Below are positions 36,068 to 46,578 of a stretch of 64,000 bases of DNA, in pieces. Location of the stretch: the NCBI GenBank assembly GCA_025200525.1, contig CM045759.1, positions 2,542,001 through 2,606,000 of the forward strand. The letters are read 5' to 3'. This DNA is from Camellia lanceoleosa. Taxonomy: Eukaryota > Streptophyta > Magnoliopsida > Ericales > Theaceae. The notes beneath the pieces were generated by a model. That model was not told the origin of the DNA. It saw only the letters and a list, made by a program, of their open reading frames with translations, and searched no databases. Every line of letters starts with the position of its first letter. Positions within the stretch are counted from its first letter, which is position 1. The position numbers were made by a program, and so were the translations under genes.

Positions 36068-37445
36068 ATGTCGACAGCTATCCTCCACTCAACCTTATCT
36101 TTTACAAAAGGGTCTCAGCTTCGTGGTTCTCCTTATTTCAACACTGATTTGCTCCAAATAGAAGTGCTTCTTGCCCAGAATCTTATAACCTGGATTAACA
36201 ACTTGGATGGCTCGAAAAAGCTGAATTTCCGGGGCTTTGGCATAAACGCACTATTCACTCTGGGTCGTACCCCGTTGCACCTTCCGTTTCTCCATGCCGC
36301 GGCGAGGTTTTGGAATCCGGTGACGCATGTCTTTAGCTTCGCCGGACAAGAGATATGTCCCACCTTCGAAGATTTTCGAGCCTTAATGGAGTCCGAGTGC
36401 GATGAGGAGATCCTGCCCCAGCTTAACTTTGGCCATGCCCAATCCTTAGGGCGAATGTGTGGACTCATTATGCGTGACGCTCGATCTCTGATTTGCGACA
36501 GAATGCTGGATATTCCGAGTTTGATCTATCGTTTTTCTGATGTCGCTGATCGCAGTGACCATCATTGGCAAGGCTTCCGGCGACACGCCCTCTGTTTGTG
36601 CATGCTATCTCATTTTCTGTTTGTCTCAGGCTACGGAGGATCTAGTGTCTGGTTAATTGAGGTTGCCCAAGACTTGAAGAGGGGCAAGAGCTACATTGCC
36701 ATGATTCTGGCTGAGACGTTGATGGGCTTAGACGCCTTTTATCGTCGAGAGACGACCAAATTAGCGGGGAGTCCACTACTACTGCAGGTTACGTGTCCCA
36801 CCCAATCTTACATATGTATTGCTCACATCACTTGGCCCTCAAGCTTGATTTTTTTCACAAAACCCTTTTCTCACTTTTCTCTCATTGTACATCTCTTTGT
36901 TCTTTATTCTCTCATTTTTCATCCCTTCCCAGGTGTGATTGATGGACAAATTGCAGGTTGTGGACTCTTGCCCAGCATATTCAGCTCGCGACTACTTTTT
37001 CCGGCAACGCCTAGTTGATGCTCTTGATGAGGGATGGTGGTTCGATTGAATGCGCAATTTGTCTGCAGACCGCATTGCTTGGCGTTGTCCTTGGCTCAAT
37101 CTACCGGCAATGAGCTACAGCATAACCCGTCAGACTGGGATTCAGTTGATTAGCTTGACTGACTGTGTCTTCTATTTTCCGTTTTGGATCCGACGTCAGT
37201 TAGGTCATGACCAGACTTGTCCACCAGAAGGAATAGAATATCCTGCTACATTCCCAGCCCGAGGTGCACAGCTTGCTCGGCAGGCCACCGCGTAGAGGAC
37301 CAGAGAGTTCCTGGCCCCCGCTTCCATTTTTAGATGCACTTTGTCTGATGAGTGCATAGATTGGCTCAACGAAGAGGCACAGATCGGGCCCAGCTTGACA
37401 TCGGAGGCTTCGACCAACTCTGGGAAGGGGCGCAGGAATACTTGA
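36068..37445 (+). pseudogene. Extra ORF of element B, convergent to pol: plant mobile domain (PMD)-like protein
   Basis: Exon 1 is 36068-36787, the intron 36788-36932 (GT...TTCCCAG), exon 2 36933-37445. The protein has the order seen in the plant mobile domain family (PF10536-like, from memory): an N-terminal GINALF..GRTPLHLPFL region, CPTFEDFRALME, LKRGKSYIAMILAETL and, after the intron, WRCPWLNLPAM. The PMD is found in MAIL/MAIN proteins and in transposon proteins. Stops at 36936, 37047 and 37293 each fit TGG to TGA/TAG. It reads toward the integrase, tail to tail. Its role in the element is unknown. Confidence 0.75.
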
Positions 37446-38134
37446 CTTGACTATGCCCCAGACTTATTGCTTTATTAGTACTTTCAAGTTTTCTTTATGA
37501 ATGTAATAACAAGCAACTTCAATTTGTATGCAAGAGCAGGAGAACTCTGTATTGAAATCAATGAAATTGAAGGTTGTAATCAAAATTTCCCGTTTAGTCC
37601 GAAATGGTCTTAGTTGTAAAAGATTACTTTGAACAAAGTCAACTTTTATTAAAACTTTTCAAAACTATTTTCGGTATGGATCGAATCGACACGCTGAGAT
37701 TTGTCAATGAGATGCACAACCTCGATCCCAAAGAATCGGAAAGTTGCCCCTAGTTTGAATAGTACCGCGGCACTGCATAGTAACGGAAAGTTGCCCCTAG
37801 TCTGAATAGCACTGCACCAGAGATTACAATCGAATTCTTGAATGCTGAATAGACAAAGATGACCGAGCTGATGGACGAAGTTGATCGGGGAAAAGTTTGT
37901 GGCTGGACTTCAGGATGAAGTTGCCTACGTATCCCAAAGATGGGAATCAAGCCTTACGTAGTTCAGGCTTGGGTTCACTCGGATATTTTGACTCTCCTTT
38001 TACGCTCTAACTTTTGCCAAGGCCGCCATTTGCGGGTTTTCAACCTTGCGAGCTTAGTTTTTATATTTTCTAATTTTTTTGTGCTCTGAGTTTTGCCTAG
38101 GTTGCCCTTTCGGGTTTTCGGCCTAGCAAGCCTC
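37446..38134. other. Element B region between pol and the extra ORF
   Basis: This spacer separates the two convergent reading directions. GGAAAGTTGCCCCTAGT.TG occurs twice (37738 and 37786). No gene. Plus-strand polyadenylation for the extra ORF (TGAATGTAATAAC at 37498) and minus-strand termination of pol would both fall here. Confidence 0.5.
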
Positions 38135-39160
38135 TCAGGGGTAATATTTCTTTAATTTGTCCATATTGATCGGTTGTGAGAACTTTAGGCCATCTAGATC
38201 CATCAGATCGACAGCTTCACCTGACCAGATAGACTTAATGATGTAGGAACCAGTCCAATTGGATCTGAACTTGCCCCTTGGGTCATGGATGGGAGCTCGG
38301 TTATCCTTGAGTACCAAATCTCCTTCTTTCAAGTTCCTAGACTTAACCTTCTTGTTGAAAGCCCAGGCAATTCTGCGCTGATAACCTTGAACATGGTACA
38401 GTGCTTTCAGTCTGCGCTCGTCAAAGAGCATGAGTTCTTCAAATCTGCTCTGCTGCCAATCTGCTTCGGCTATCTGACACTCGGCCAATACTCACAAGGA
38501 CTGAACCTCAATCTCGATAGGTAAAACGACCTCCTTCCCATAGACTAATGAATACGGAATTGCCCCAGTAGAAGTTCTGATTGAAGTCCGGTAGCCCCAC
38601 AGAGCAAACGGCAACTTATCTGGCCAATCCCGATAGGTTTCCACCATCTTCTGCAGTATGTGCTTGATGTTCTTGTTGGCGGCCTCAACCGCTCCATTGG
38701 TTTGCGGCCGGTAAGTAGATGACTTATGAAAAGCCACATTGTATTTCTCCAACAAATCAATCACCTCCTTCTTGAATTGGGAACCATTGTCTGAAATAAT
38801 CTCATTTGGGACTCCGTGGCGACAGATGATGTTGTTTCTGATAAACTTCTCGACATGCGAAGCTTTCAACACTGCATAAGATTGGGCCTCGACCCATTTT
38901 GTAAAATAATCTATCGCGACCAAGATGAACTCATACCCATTCGATCCCTTCGGAGTGACAGCCCCGATTACATCGATTCTCCAAACTGAAAATGGCCAAG
39001 GCAAAGTCATGTTGTACAACTTTGACGGCGGAATGTTCATGCGGTTTGCATGAATTTGACATTTGTGGCATCGCCGAACAAAACCGATACAATCCTCCTC
39101 CATGGTAGACCAGTAATTCCTCTGTCTGAGGATTTTCCGCACTAGCATTACTCTATTCAT
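38135..39160 (-). pseudogene. Element B integrase
   Basis: The reading from 39160 has CHKCQIHANR of the zinc domain, then the catalytic core with RIDVIGAVTP (Asp), ISDNGSQFK (Asp) and NGAVEAANKN (Glu), so the DDE triad is intact. A TGA at 38489-38491 interrupts the chain before the C-terminal domain (LKEGDLVLK, FRSNWTGSYI), which continues in frame to 38135. The stop fits CGA to TGA. A further stop separates it from RNase H upstream. Apart from the stops it resembles a functional Ty3/gypsy integrase, the enzyme that joins element DNA to the genome. Confidence 0.9.
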
Positions 39161-40084
39161 ATGGGCACCACACTCTTCCCCATGGATGGCCTCTATCAGG
39201 CGCTTCGACTATTCAGCCTCTACACACAGCTTGTGCATTCCCAGATGACCTCTCTTATACGACTTACCCCCACAGATGATAAACTGAACAACCATTCTTC
39301 TGATTGCCCTTTTATCTTTGGCATTTGCCCTTGGTGGATACGTCTTTTTCTCCAAGAAGTCCCAAATGTCGTAATACCCGGGGTTTTCGTCCTGGACTTC
39401 GTCTATGGCAGAAATTGACTCATACGCTGGCACGAACTTCTGGTCAATGATGACTGGACGCATCCGGACTCCAGACGGAATGTCTATCATGGAAGATAGA
39501 GTTGCTAGTGAATCTGCGAACCTGTTGTTCTCTCTTAATAGATGGGTAAAGTTTAGCTTCTCAAACTGAGGAATTAACAAATCCAAGGTCTGGTGGTAAA
39601 TTATCATCTTTTCTTCTTTGACTTTCCAGTCTCCTTTTGCTTGAGACACAACAAGGTTCGAGTCCCCAATGACGTCCAACCGTTTTGCCCCTAGTTCTAG
39701 GGTTGCTTCTAGACTAGCAATACACGCCTCATACTCTGCTTCGTTGTTCGAGACTTTGAACCGGAGCTTGAATGCTAAAGGGATACGGGAATTATCAAGC
39801 GCTATCAGCAACACCCTTATCCCATACCCGTACTGGTTTGACGCTCCGTCAAAGTACATCGTCCAAGTTTCATCTTCGATGTGCAAAATGGTTTCATCTG
39901 GGAATAGGTACTCGACTGCTTCATCCCCTTCAACCGGATGGTCGGCAAGGAACTCTGCTACCGCCCTCCCCTTTACTGACTTGCGCGTCACGTACTTCAG
40001 ATCAAATTCGGAAAGCAAAAGCAACCAACGAGCTAGCCTACCCGTAAGTGCCGGTTTCTCAAAAAAATATTTGATGGGATCAAG
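39161..40084 (-). pseudogene. Element B RNase H region
   Basis: It follows RT in the same frame. TMYFDGASNQYGYGIRVLL, NNEAEYEACIASLEA and IGDSNLVVSQAKG carry the Asp/Glu/Asp residues of an RNase H fold, and ENNRFADSLATL the last Asp. This is the second RNase H typical of Tat elements. The stop at its start (40085-40087, CGA to TGA) and the TAG near 39206-39208 isolate it from RT and integrase. Confidence 0.85.
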
Positions 40085-41377
40085 TCATGAAACCAACATT
40101 ACAGAGTGAGCTAACAAGTAGTGCCGCAGCTTCCTGGTAGCCCATACCAAGGCTAAGCAAGCCTTCTCCAACGGTGTGTAGCGAGTCTCATACTCTAGCA
40201 TTTTCTTACTCAGATAGTAGATGGCCCTCTCCACTTTGTCCTCTGACTCTTGCGCGAGCATGCAGCCCATTGTAGTCTCAGTTACTGAAAGGTACAATAT
40301 CAACAGTTTCCCCGGCTCTGGTGGTGACAACATGGGTGGGTTCTGTAAATATTCTTTGATCTGTTCAAAAGCTGCTTGACATCGGCCGTCCCATTGGAAT
40401 TTCTTTCCTTTCTTCAGGAGACCGAAAAGTGATTCACAAGTCAAGGTTAGTTTTGAGATAAACCGTCTTATGAATTGCACTTTACCCAGAAAGCCTCGCA
40501 CCTCCTTTTTAGTCATTGGTGGTGGCATTTCTAAGATGGCCTTGATCTTGGAAGGGTCGACTTCGATGCCCCTTTGTGTAATCAGAAACCCCAGCATTTT
40601 TCCCGCTGTAACACCAAATGTACACTTCTGAAGATTCAACCGCAGCCAAAATTCTCTGATCCTTTGGAAGAACTTTTGCAAGGCGGCGTAGTGGCCCTCT
40701 CTTTCTTTGGACTTGACAATCATGTCATCCACGTACACCTCAACCTCTTTGTGGATCATGTCATGTAGTATTGTAGTTGCGGCCCGTTGATATGTAGCTC
40801 CAGCGTTCTTCAACCCAAACGGCATTACTCTGTAGCAGTATGTTTCCCACGGGGTGGTGAATGCAGTCTTCTCTCGGTCTTCAGGTGCCATCACTATCTG
40901 ATTATAGCCTGAGAAACCATCCATAAACGAGAGCAAAGCATGCCTTGCTGTGAAATCCACCAGCTCATCAATATGCGGCAAGGGGAAGTCGTCATTCGGG
41001 CTAGCTCTATTCAAGTCCCTAAAATCCACGCACACCCGGATTCTGCCATCTTTTTTCAGCACTAGAACAATGTTGGCCAACCAAGCTGGGTATTCGAATA
41101 ATAGCAGGAAGCCTGCATCGATCTGCTTGGTAACTTCTTCCTTAATCTTGATGGCCCAGTCAGGGCGGATCCTTCTGAGTTTCTGTTTGACAGGTCGGGC
41201 CTCGGGGTCGAGAGGGATCCGGTGCTGTACAATCTCAGGATCAATTCCAGGCATGTCTTCGTAGGACCACGCAAAAACATCTTTGAAATCTTTTAATAAA
41301 GCGACTAAGCGCTTGCGTTCCTCCGAACACAACGTGGACCCGATCTGGACGGTAGCGGGTCCTTCTCGATCTAACAT
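40085..41377 (-). pseudogene. Element B reverse transcriptase
   Basis: It is an open stretch of 430 codons. It contains RVCVDFRDLNRASPNDDFPL, LSFMDGFSGYNQI (first Asp), MPFGLKNAGATYQR and YVDDMIVKS (catalytic Asp pair). The thumb (FLGKVQFIRRFIS) and the first RNase H domain (YYLSKKMLEYETRYTPLEK) follow. The RT core itself has no stop. The chain ends early at TGA 40085-40087. Confidence 0.92.
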
Positions 41378-41425
41378 TCACAATGTGATTTCATCAATTA
41401 AAGGTTTGACAAACCTTTCCTGCTC

Positions 41426-42265
41426 TTAATCAATTAAACGTTGTAAAACCGGAGGAATTTCTTCCTCGTCGTTTTCGTCAAAATTTTGAAAGTCCTTATT
41501 TAAGCAATAAATCAAAGGCACAGAAAAATACTCGGAAACCACATTCATATCATTCTCATTATGTACTTCCAGACCGTCCGATTCCTTTGTTACAACAAAC
41601 TCAAAAGAGAAAGAAAAAGACGACCTGGACAGGACTGTGGCATCCGGGTTATCGCCCCCAGGAATACCGGACTCAGACTCAGTTGAGCTGGAACCTGATT
41701 CCGACTCACAAGACTCGGTGGAATCAGATTCCGGCTCACTACCTGACCCGGTGTTGCTCGACAAAAATCCCTCATCGTACTGCCAGGTGAGGGAGGGTGC
41801 GATGGATGCATCCAAAATAGTTGATGGTAGGCCCGCAGCCGTTTCATTTCCGATCATGGACACCGAGAAGTTATCCCCCAAGCACAACTGGTCGATCGAA
41901 GGATCTGAAAGTAGACATGCCAGTGCTATCCTCATTTCAAGTTCGGTGTCCTCAGACTCCATTTTCCTGCTCTGTTCAACCTTAACTGTCGAGTCTGCCT
42001 GCTCTTCGGCAACATCATCCCCAGGTAACTGTAGGTCAAAGAAAATCTCGAATCCCGACACGCGCTTCTTCTCCGCATTCAGCCATGGCTCCGGAAAACC
42101 ACAAAATGGAAAATCCCCCCCTTCCCGGACAAAGCATCCGTTTAGGGTACCCTGAATGGGCCGATGCATTAAATCAAAAGGTCTCCCTATTTGTTTCGCT
42201 CTGGCTCTTCCAGCCATTTCCTTTCCTTTCCTTACCCAATCCTCCTTGGTGGATAGATAACCCAA
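41426..42265 (-). pseudogene. Element B protease-RT linker, acidic
   Basis: The frame matches RT but differs from the protease, with which it overlaps (42174-42265), so one frameshift separates them. It has a Ser/Glu-rich tract at about 41640-41760 (SESESG words) and no catalytic motif. It is separated from RT by a stop and about 45 bp. Confidence 0.7.
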
Positions 42266-43130
42266 GCCAAAGGGTATGGGGATTGTGTGGCACTTCGGCC
42301 AATGCTGTGATGCCCTTCCCGCCGCTCTTTCCTAATCCCATCCCGGGGATGTGTTGGAGCTTGTTCATGAGATACACTGCTTGAGCACTGACATATATCC
42401 CTTCATTAGTAGCCATGATGTTCTGTACAACCCGAGCCTCAGCCAGAGTAAAACCTGATATGAACACATATTCCATGCCATGCTCGATTTCTAGAACAGG
42501 CGTAGATACCTCCGATGGTAGATGGATTGATGAATTCCTGAAAACAATGGCTATTCCCTTCCCGTAGGGGTATTTCACTATTTGATGCAAAGTGGATGAC
42601 ACTGCCTTCACCTGATGCAGCCACGGCCGCCCAAAAAGCATATTAAAAGTTGCGGGGACTTCTAGGACATGGAAATCTATCTCGTGCTGTCCTAGCCCAA
42701 CTTTTGTCTGAATTTTTACCGTCCCCATGACTTCTCTACTTGTGTTGTCGTATGCCCGGATTACCTGGGCTGTTGGCACAAAATCCGCGATTTTCAAACC
42801 AATCGCATATGCGGTTCTTGCTGGACAGACGTTGATGGCGGATCCGGTATCAATAAGAACCACCGGTATCCATTTATTTTTACACTCCACAGAGATGTAG
42901 AGTGGCTTGTTATGGTTTGCTCCCTCAGGTGGCAGTTCCTTGTCGGAAAAGGTCAACGTTGGGGTAGCCCCTCCCAGAAAGACTAATCCCACCAACTGTT
43001 CTGGCGTGGTTTCTATTGAAAGCTTGGCTTTGTCCATGGCCGTCAGGACAGCCTGTCTATGCACTCGTGATGCCATGAGCAGTCCCCAGATGGAGATGTC
43101 TACTTGTATCTTTTTTAGCTGTTTGAGCAC
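42174..43130 (-). pseudogene. Element B aspartic protease region
   Basis: VVLIDTGSAINVCPA holds the retropepsin DTG catalytic motif at about residue 90. MLFGRPWLHQ is the usual C-terminal motif. A Gly-rich IPGMGLGKSGGKGI stretch at about residue 264 resembles a G-patch. The protease would cut the polyprotein. It is out of frame with gag (upstream) and the linker (downstream). Confidence 0.85.
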
Positions 43131-43539
43131 AGCTTCCTTCTCAAGTTACTTCTCCTTTTGCTTCTTAGTCTCTCTATCCTTCCTAGAAGCCTCTGGCTGA
43201 TCTAGGTGCAGGGGTTTGAAGTACCGCCCGCTCTGCGTCATATGGTCGACCTCTCCAAGGTACCAGGTATCATCGGGTTGGTTGTTCCCCCAATCTTCAT
43301 TTGTGTGGGCAAGACACAAATCCTCATCTTCCCATCACATTCCATCAGCAACTGATAGACATCTGTCCGGCTCTGGTATGACTGTTCTTGTACTCGCAGC
43401 ACTTTCCACCCACATGCCCTCAGCATTCTCAGTTTCTGTACGCATGGCAATTTCAGTCCCCACATGGGCCTTTGCCTTCCTGATTCTCTTGGAATCTTCA
43501 AATCTTCCTTGTTCCGGCTGTGTCAACACAATTGTCTGT

Positions 43540-45776
43540 TCAATAATCCCTGTATTCGAAATGCTTCAATCCCGAGCGAAATTCTTGATACCGGCGCTCT
43601 CCGGCGATGTTCTGTTCTTCGATCCTTCCGGCCGTCACTGACATTCTTGCCCTTGCCGGGCCCTGTTCTGGTTGGAACTCTTCCACCACATCCGGTTGAT
43701 CATCTAACCAGCCGGTAGCCTCTGCCGATTCCTCATAATCGAACCAGTTGACTGCTGCGTCCCCTAGATTTTGGTCATTGAAAAACTGGATGTTGGCAAG
43801 GTCTCCTTCCACAACTGTCAAATTATCTGTTCTTTGTCCCAGACTATCTCCTTGGATCACACACAGCTCTCCTTCCGTAGGCAATTCCACATCTGGCCCA
43901 TCATGACCTATTGACGTAATGTAATAACCCGGTCTATATGTCTTCTCAACACAACCCCCAGATTCCGCAGACTCTGGCTCAACCAACCTCATTTCCTCCG
44001 AAATCTCTTCTCTCCTGTCCCCGGTAGTCACCACCGCTGGCTTGGGTTGGGTTATGGAGATGTCCATCATGCACAAGTCGGTGCTATCAGGAAGGAACAC
44101 CTCCGGCTTAAGCAGGTGGGAAGGTGTGATATAGATGCTAGGATCGTAAGGCACGACCCCGGTTTGAATGAAGTTGATCCTTTTGGGCGGTAGAGCTTGG
44201 TTATGTGTGGGGAGAGGGTTTGTAGTAACATTGGGTTTCTCGGGAGGTAGAATCACCCCATTATCGATGAGATCTTGAATCTCATGACGTAATCGGAAGC
44301 ACAGATCGGTGTCATGACCGTGCTGTTGGTGAAATGCGCAATACTTGGCTGGGTTGTGGGTAGAGGGAAGTCTTTCTGGTAAGGGTCGCAGCTCTAGGGG
44401 CTTCAAGTGCCCTTTTCTGATTAGCACCCCCAGAGTTTTGGACAGGGGCATATATAGTGGGGTGAAGGTTCTGGTGTTTTTGGGTGGGTATTTGGCTGTT
44501 TGCGGGTTACTTCCGGACGCACCGAAGAATGGCGTAGTCGCCATGGTTTTTGAAGGGGGGTTGGTGGTGACCATGCTCACTTTGAAGGCTCTTATAGTTG
44601 AAGTGCCACTCGGGCCTGCATTAGTGTTGCGGTTGAAAGTCCTTCGGGGTTGCTCCCGGTCATTATCAATTAAGCCTTGCTTCAAGGCATCCTCCATCTG
44701 TACCCCCATTTCATGTAGGTCAGAAAAAGTAGAAAATGTGAGTACAATCATCTTCTGCATCAACTTCGGTTGAAGATTGCGCACAATCATCCGAATCTGG
44801 TCTTTGTCTGTAGGCCTTAAGGTCATCATTGAAGCTTTGGCCCTCTATCTGGTCACGAATTATGAGAAACTCTTCTTAGGCTCTTGTCTTGTTGTCTCGA
44901 GATCGCGGGTTGTAATCTCGATTTGCGTATTGTATGAGTACTGCGCAATGAAGGCCTCAACCATCTCGTCCCAGTTTCTCTTGACATCATCTTCTAATTT
45001 GGCATACCATATGGCCGCCACACCCGACAGTCCGTAGAATAAAACGACTTCGAAGTCTCGAGGCCCATTGGCCTTAAGATATTTGAAAATAGTCTCAGGT
45101 GCACCATGGGGTCCCCGGACCCATCAAATAGATCAATATGAGGCATTTTGAATCTGTTAGGCAGCGTCACAGCTATGTTGGTATACCCGTCTTCAATGTC
45201 GGGGATGGTCTTGACTCCCTGGGATCTTTTGAACAGCTTTTCAAGCTTATTCAACTTTAGTGCGGTGGGATCAGTCTCAAACTCAAAGGGAGAGTCCGGT
45301 AGGTTGGTGGGTGTTTTTGATAGTTGGGGTTGGATTTGGGGTAGGATCGGGGGTGGAAGTGGTCCTATGGGAAGTTCTGTATCATTCTGAACATTGGCCG
45401 TCTCCCCGAGGGTTGGAACTCCTGGTGGAGGAGGAACTTGTTCTTGGCGAGGCTCGGTTCTTCTTTGTAACCTTACACTTAACTCTGCTTCTTCATTCAT
45501 AACCGTGGCTCTTTGCTTGGCGAACTACACTGTCGACATCGTCATCTTTGCATCATTTTCATACTCTCTTGGAGTTGGCGCACCATCTCCTCTAAAGCGC
45601 CATCTTGTTACCTTTGGTTGAATTACCGATATATATTCTCTCTCTGTAGGAGAAACAGAATCCTGATCCCTACTGAACTCAGGTGGGGTAGATAAGGCCC
45701 TTTGAACTGACTGCTGAATTGATGTCCTCTGTCTAGCTGTCCTCCGTCTAGTAACCGGGGATAGAGAGTAGTACAC
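43540..45776 (-). pseudogene. Element B gag
   Basis: The N-terminal part starts near 45776 and is Arg-rich. HIDLFDGSGDPMVHLRLF is the conserved Tat gag entry. After a frameshift near 45085 the WYAKLEDD and DLHEMGVQMEDAL blocks follow. YCAFHQQHGHDTDLCFRL with EIQDLIDNG (about 44260-44345) is the conserved C-terminal motif of Tat gag. Stops at about 45529, 44866 and 44851 fit CAG/CAA to TAG/TAA and TGG to TAG. Gag forms the particle core. Confidence 0.85.
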
Positions 45777-46555
45777 TGGTTGTCCATCTATCAGATCCTC
45801 ATATCGATGAAGTTGACGACCTCTAGTCCAGATTGCTTGGGGAATATCTACTGGGTTAGACGCAATTGTGCTCGACTACCTAGTAAAAAGATAAATAAAG
45901 CGTATAAATAAACAGACAATTGGACAGCGTAACGGCGTAAAATAAACATAACACACAGCTGGGTACAACAAATTGCCAATAATGTGAATGTACTATTTCT
46001 TAACCACTGATCAACGTTTCCAAACTGCCCCAAAACTGATACCCTTAGGTGGAACTGTCTTTCCAAATGCCGATGCCCACAGGCCTGATACTCAGACTTG
46101 CAAACTGATATGCGTATTCCCTGTAGAGATACACCCTAATAGCACATAGCAAGTAAAAGAGAGCCAAAACACCCCTATGCTGGGGTAAGGTTTCCCTGTC
46201 CTATTTTGTCAGGAGCTAGGGTTTCACTACGCACGCAGCGGTTTCAAACAACCTAACATCGGGTAAGCAACTTGTCCTAGTTTAGAATAGTCGCTATGGA
46301 TTCCGAAATATGCACTAGGTCGAATGGTCAAAAAGGGTTCCCCGGTAAAACCGGGGTTTGTGTTCCTATATTGTCAGAGCCCACAACCGATCAACCTTAT
46401 GGTCATGCCTTGACAAGACAAGCCTCCGGCAAACCATTCAGGAATGGCAGATGGCAAACACGGTGTCCTAGGCGCACCAATGCACATGCAATGCAAAGAA
46501 ACACACAAGTGTGATCAAAACAGGATATCACGAGTTCGGGTCAAGCTCTCTAAAG
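45777..46555 (-). other. Leader of element B between PBS and gag
   Basis: No ORF of note. It is the untranslated leader, about 0.8 kb. Confidence 0.5.
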
Positions 46556-46573
46556 TCCCTAGCAGAGTTGCCA
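46556..46573 (-). promoter_or_regulatory. Primer-binding site of element B
   Basis: On the - strand TGGCAACTCTGCTAGGGA follows the LTR end after a five-base spacer. The pattern is that of the tRNA-Arg-type PBS described for Ogre/Tat elements (from memory). A CpG to CpA change may account for one mismatch. Confidence 0.7.
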
Positions 46574-46578
46574 GAAAC

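Noticed and set aside
41637..42155. 172-codon plus-strand ORF in element B
   Set aside because: It is the reverse-strand shadow of the acidic protease-RT linker.
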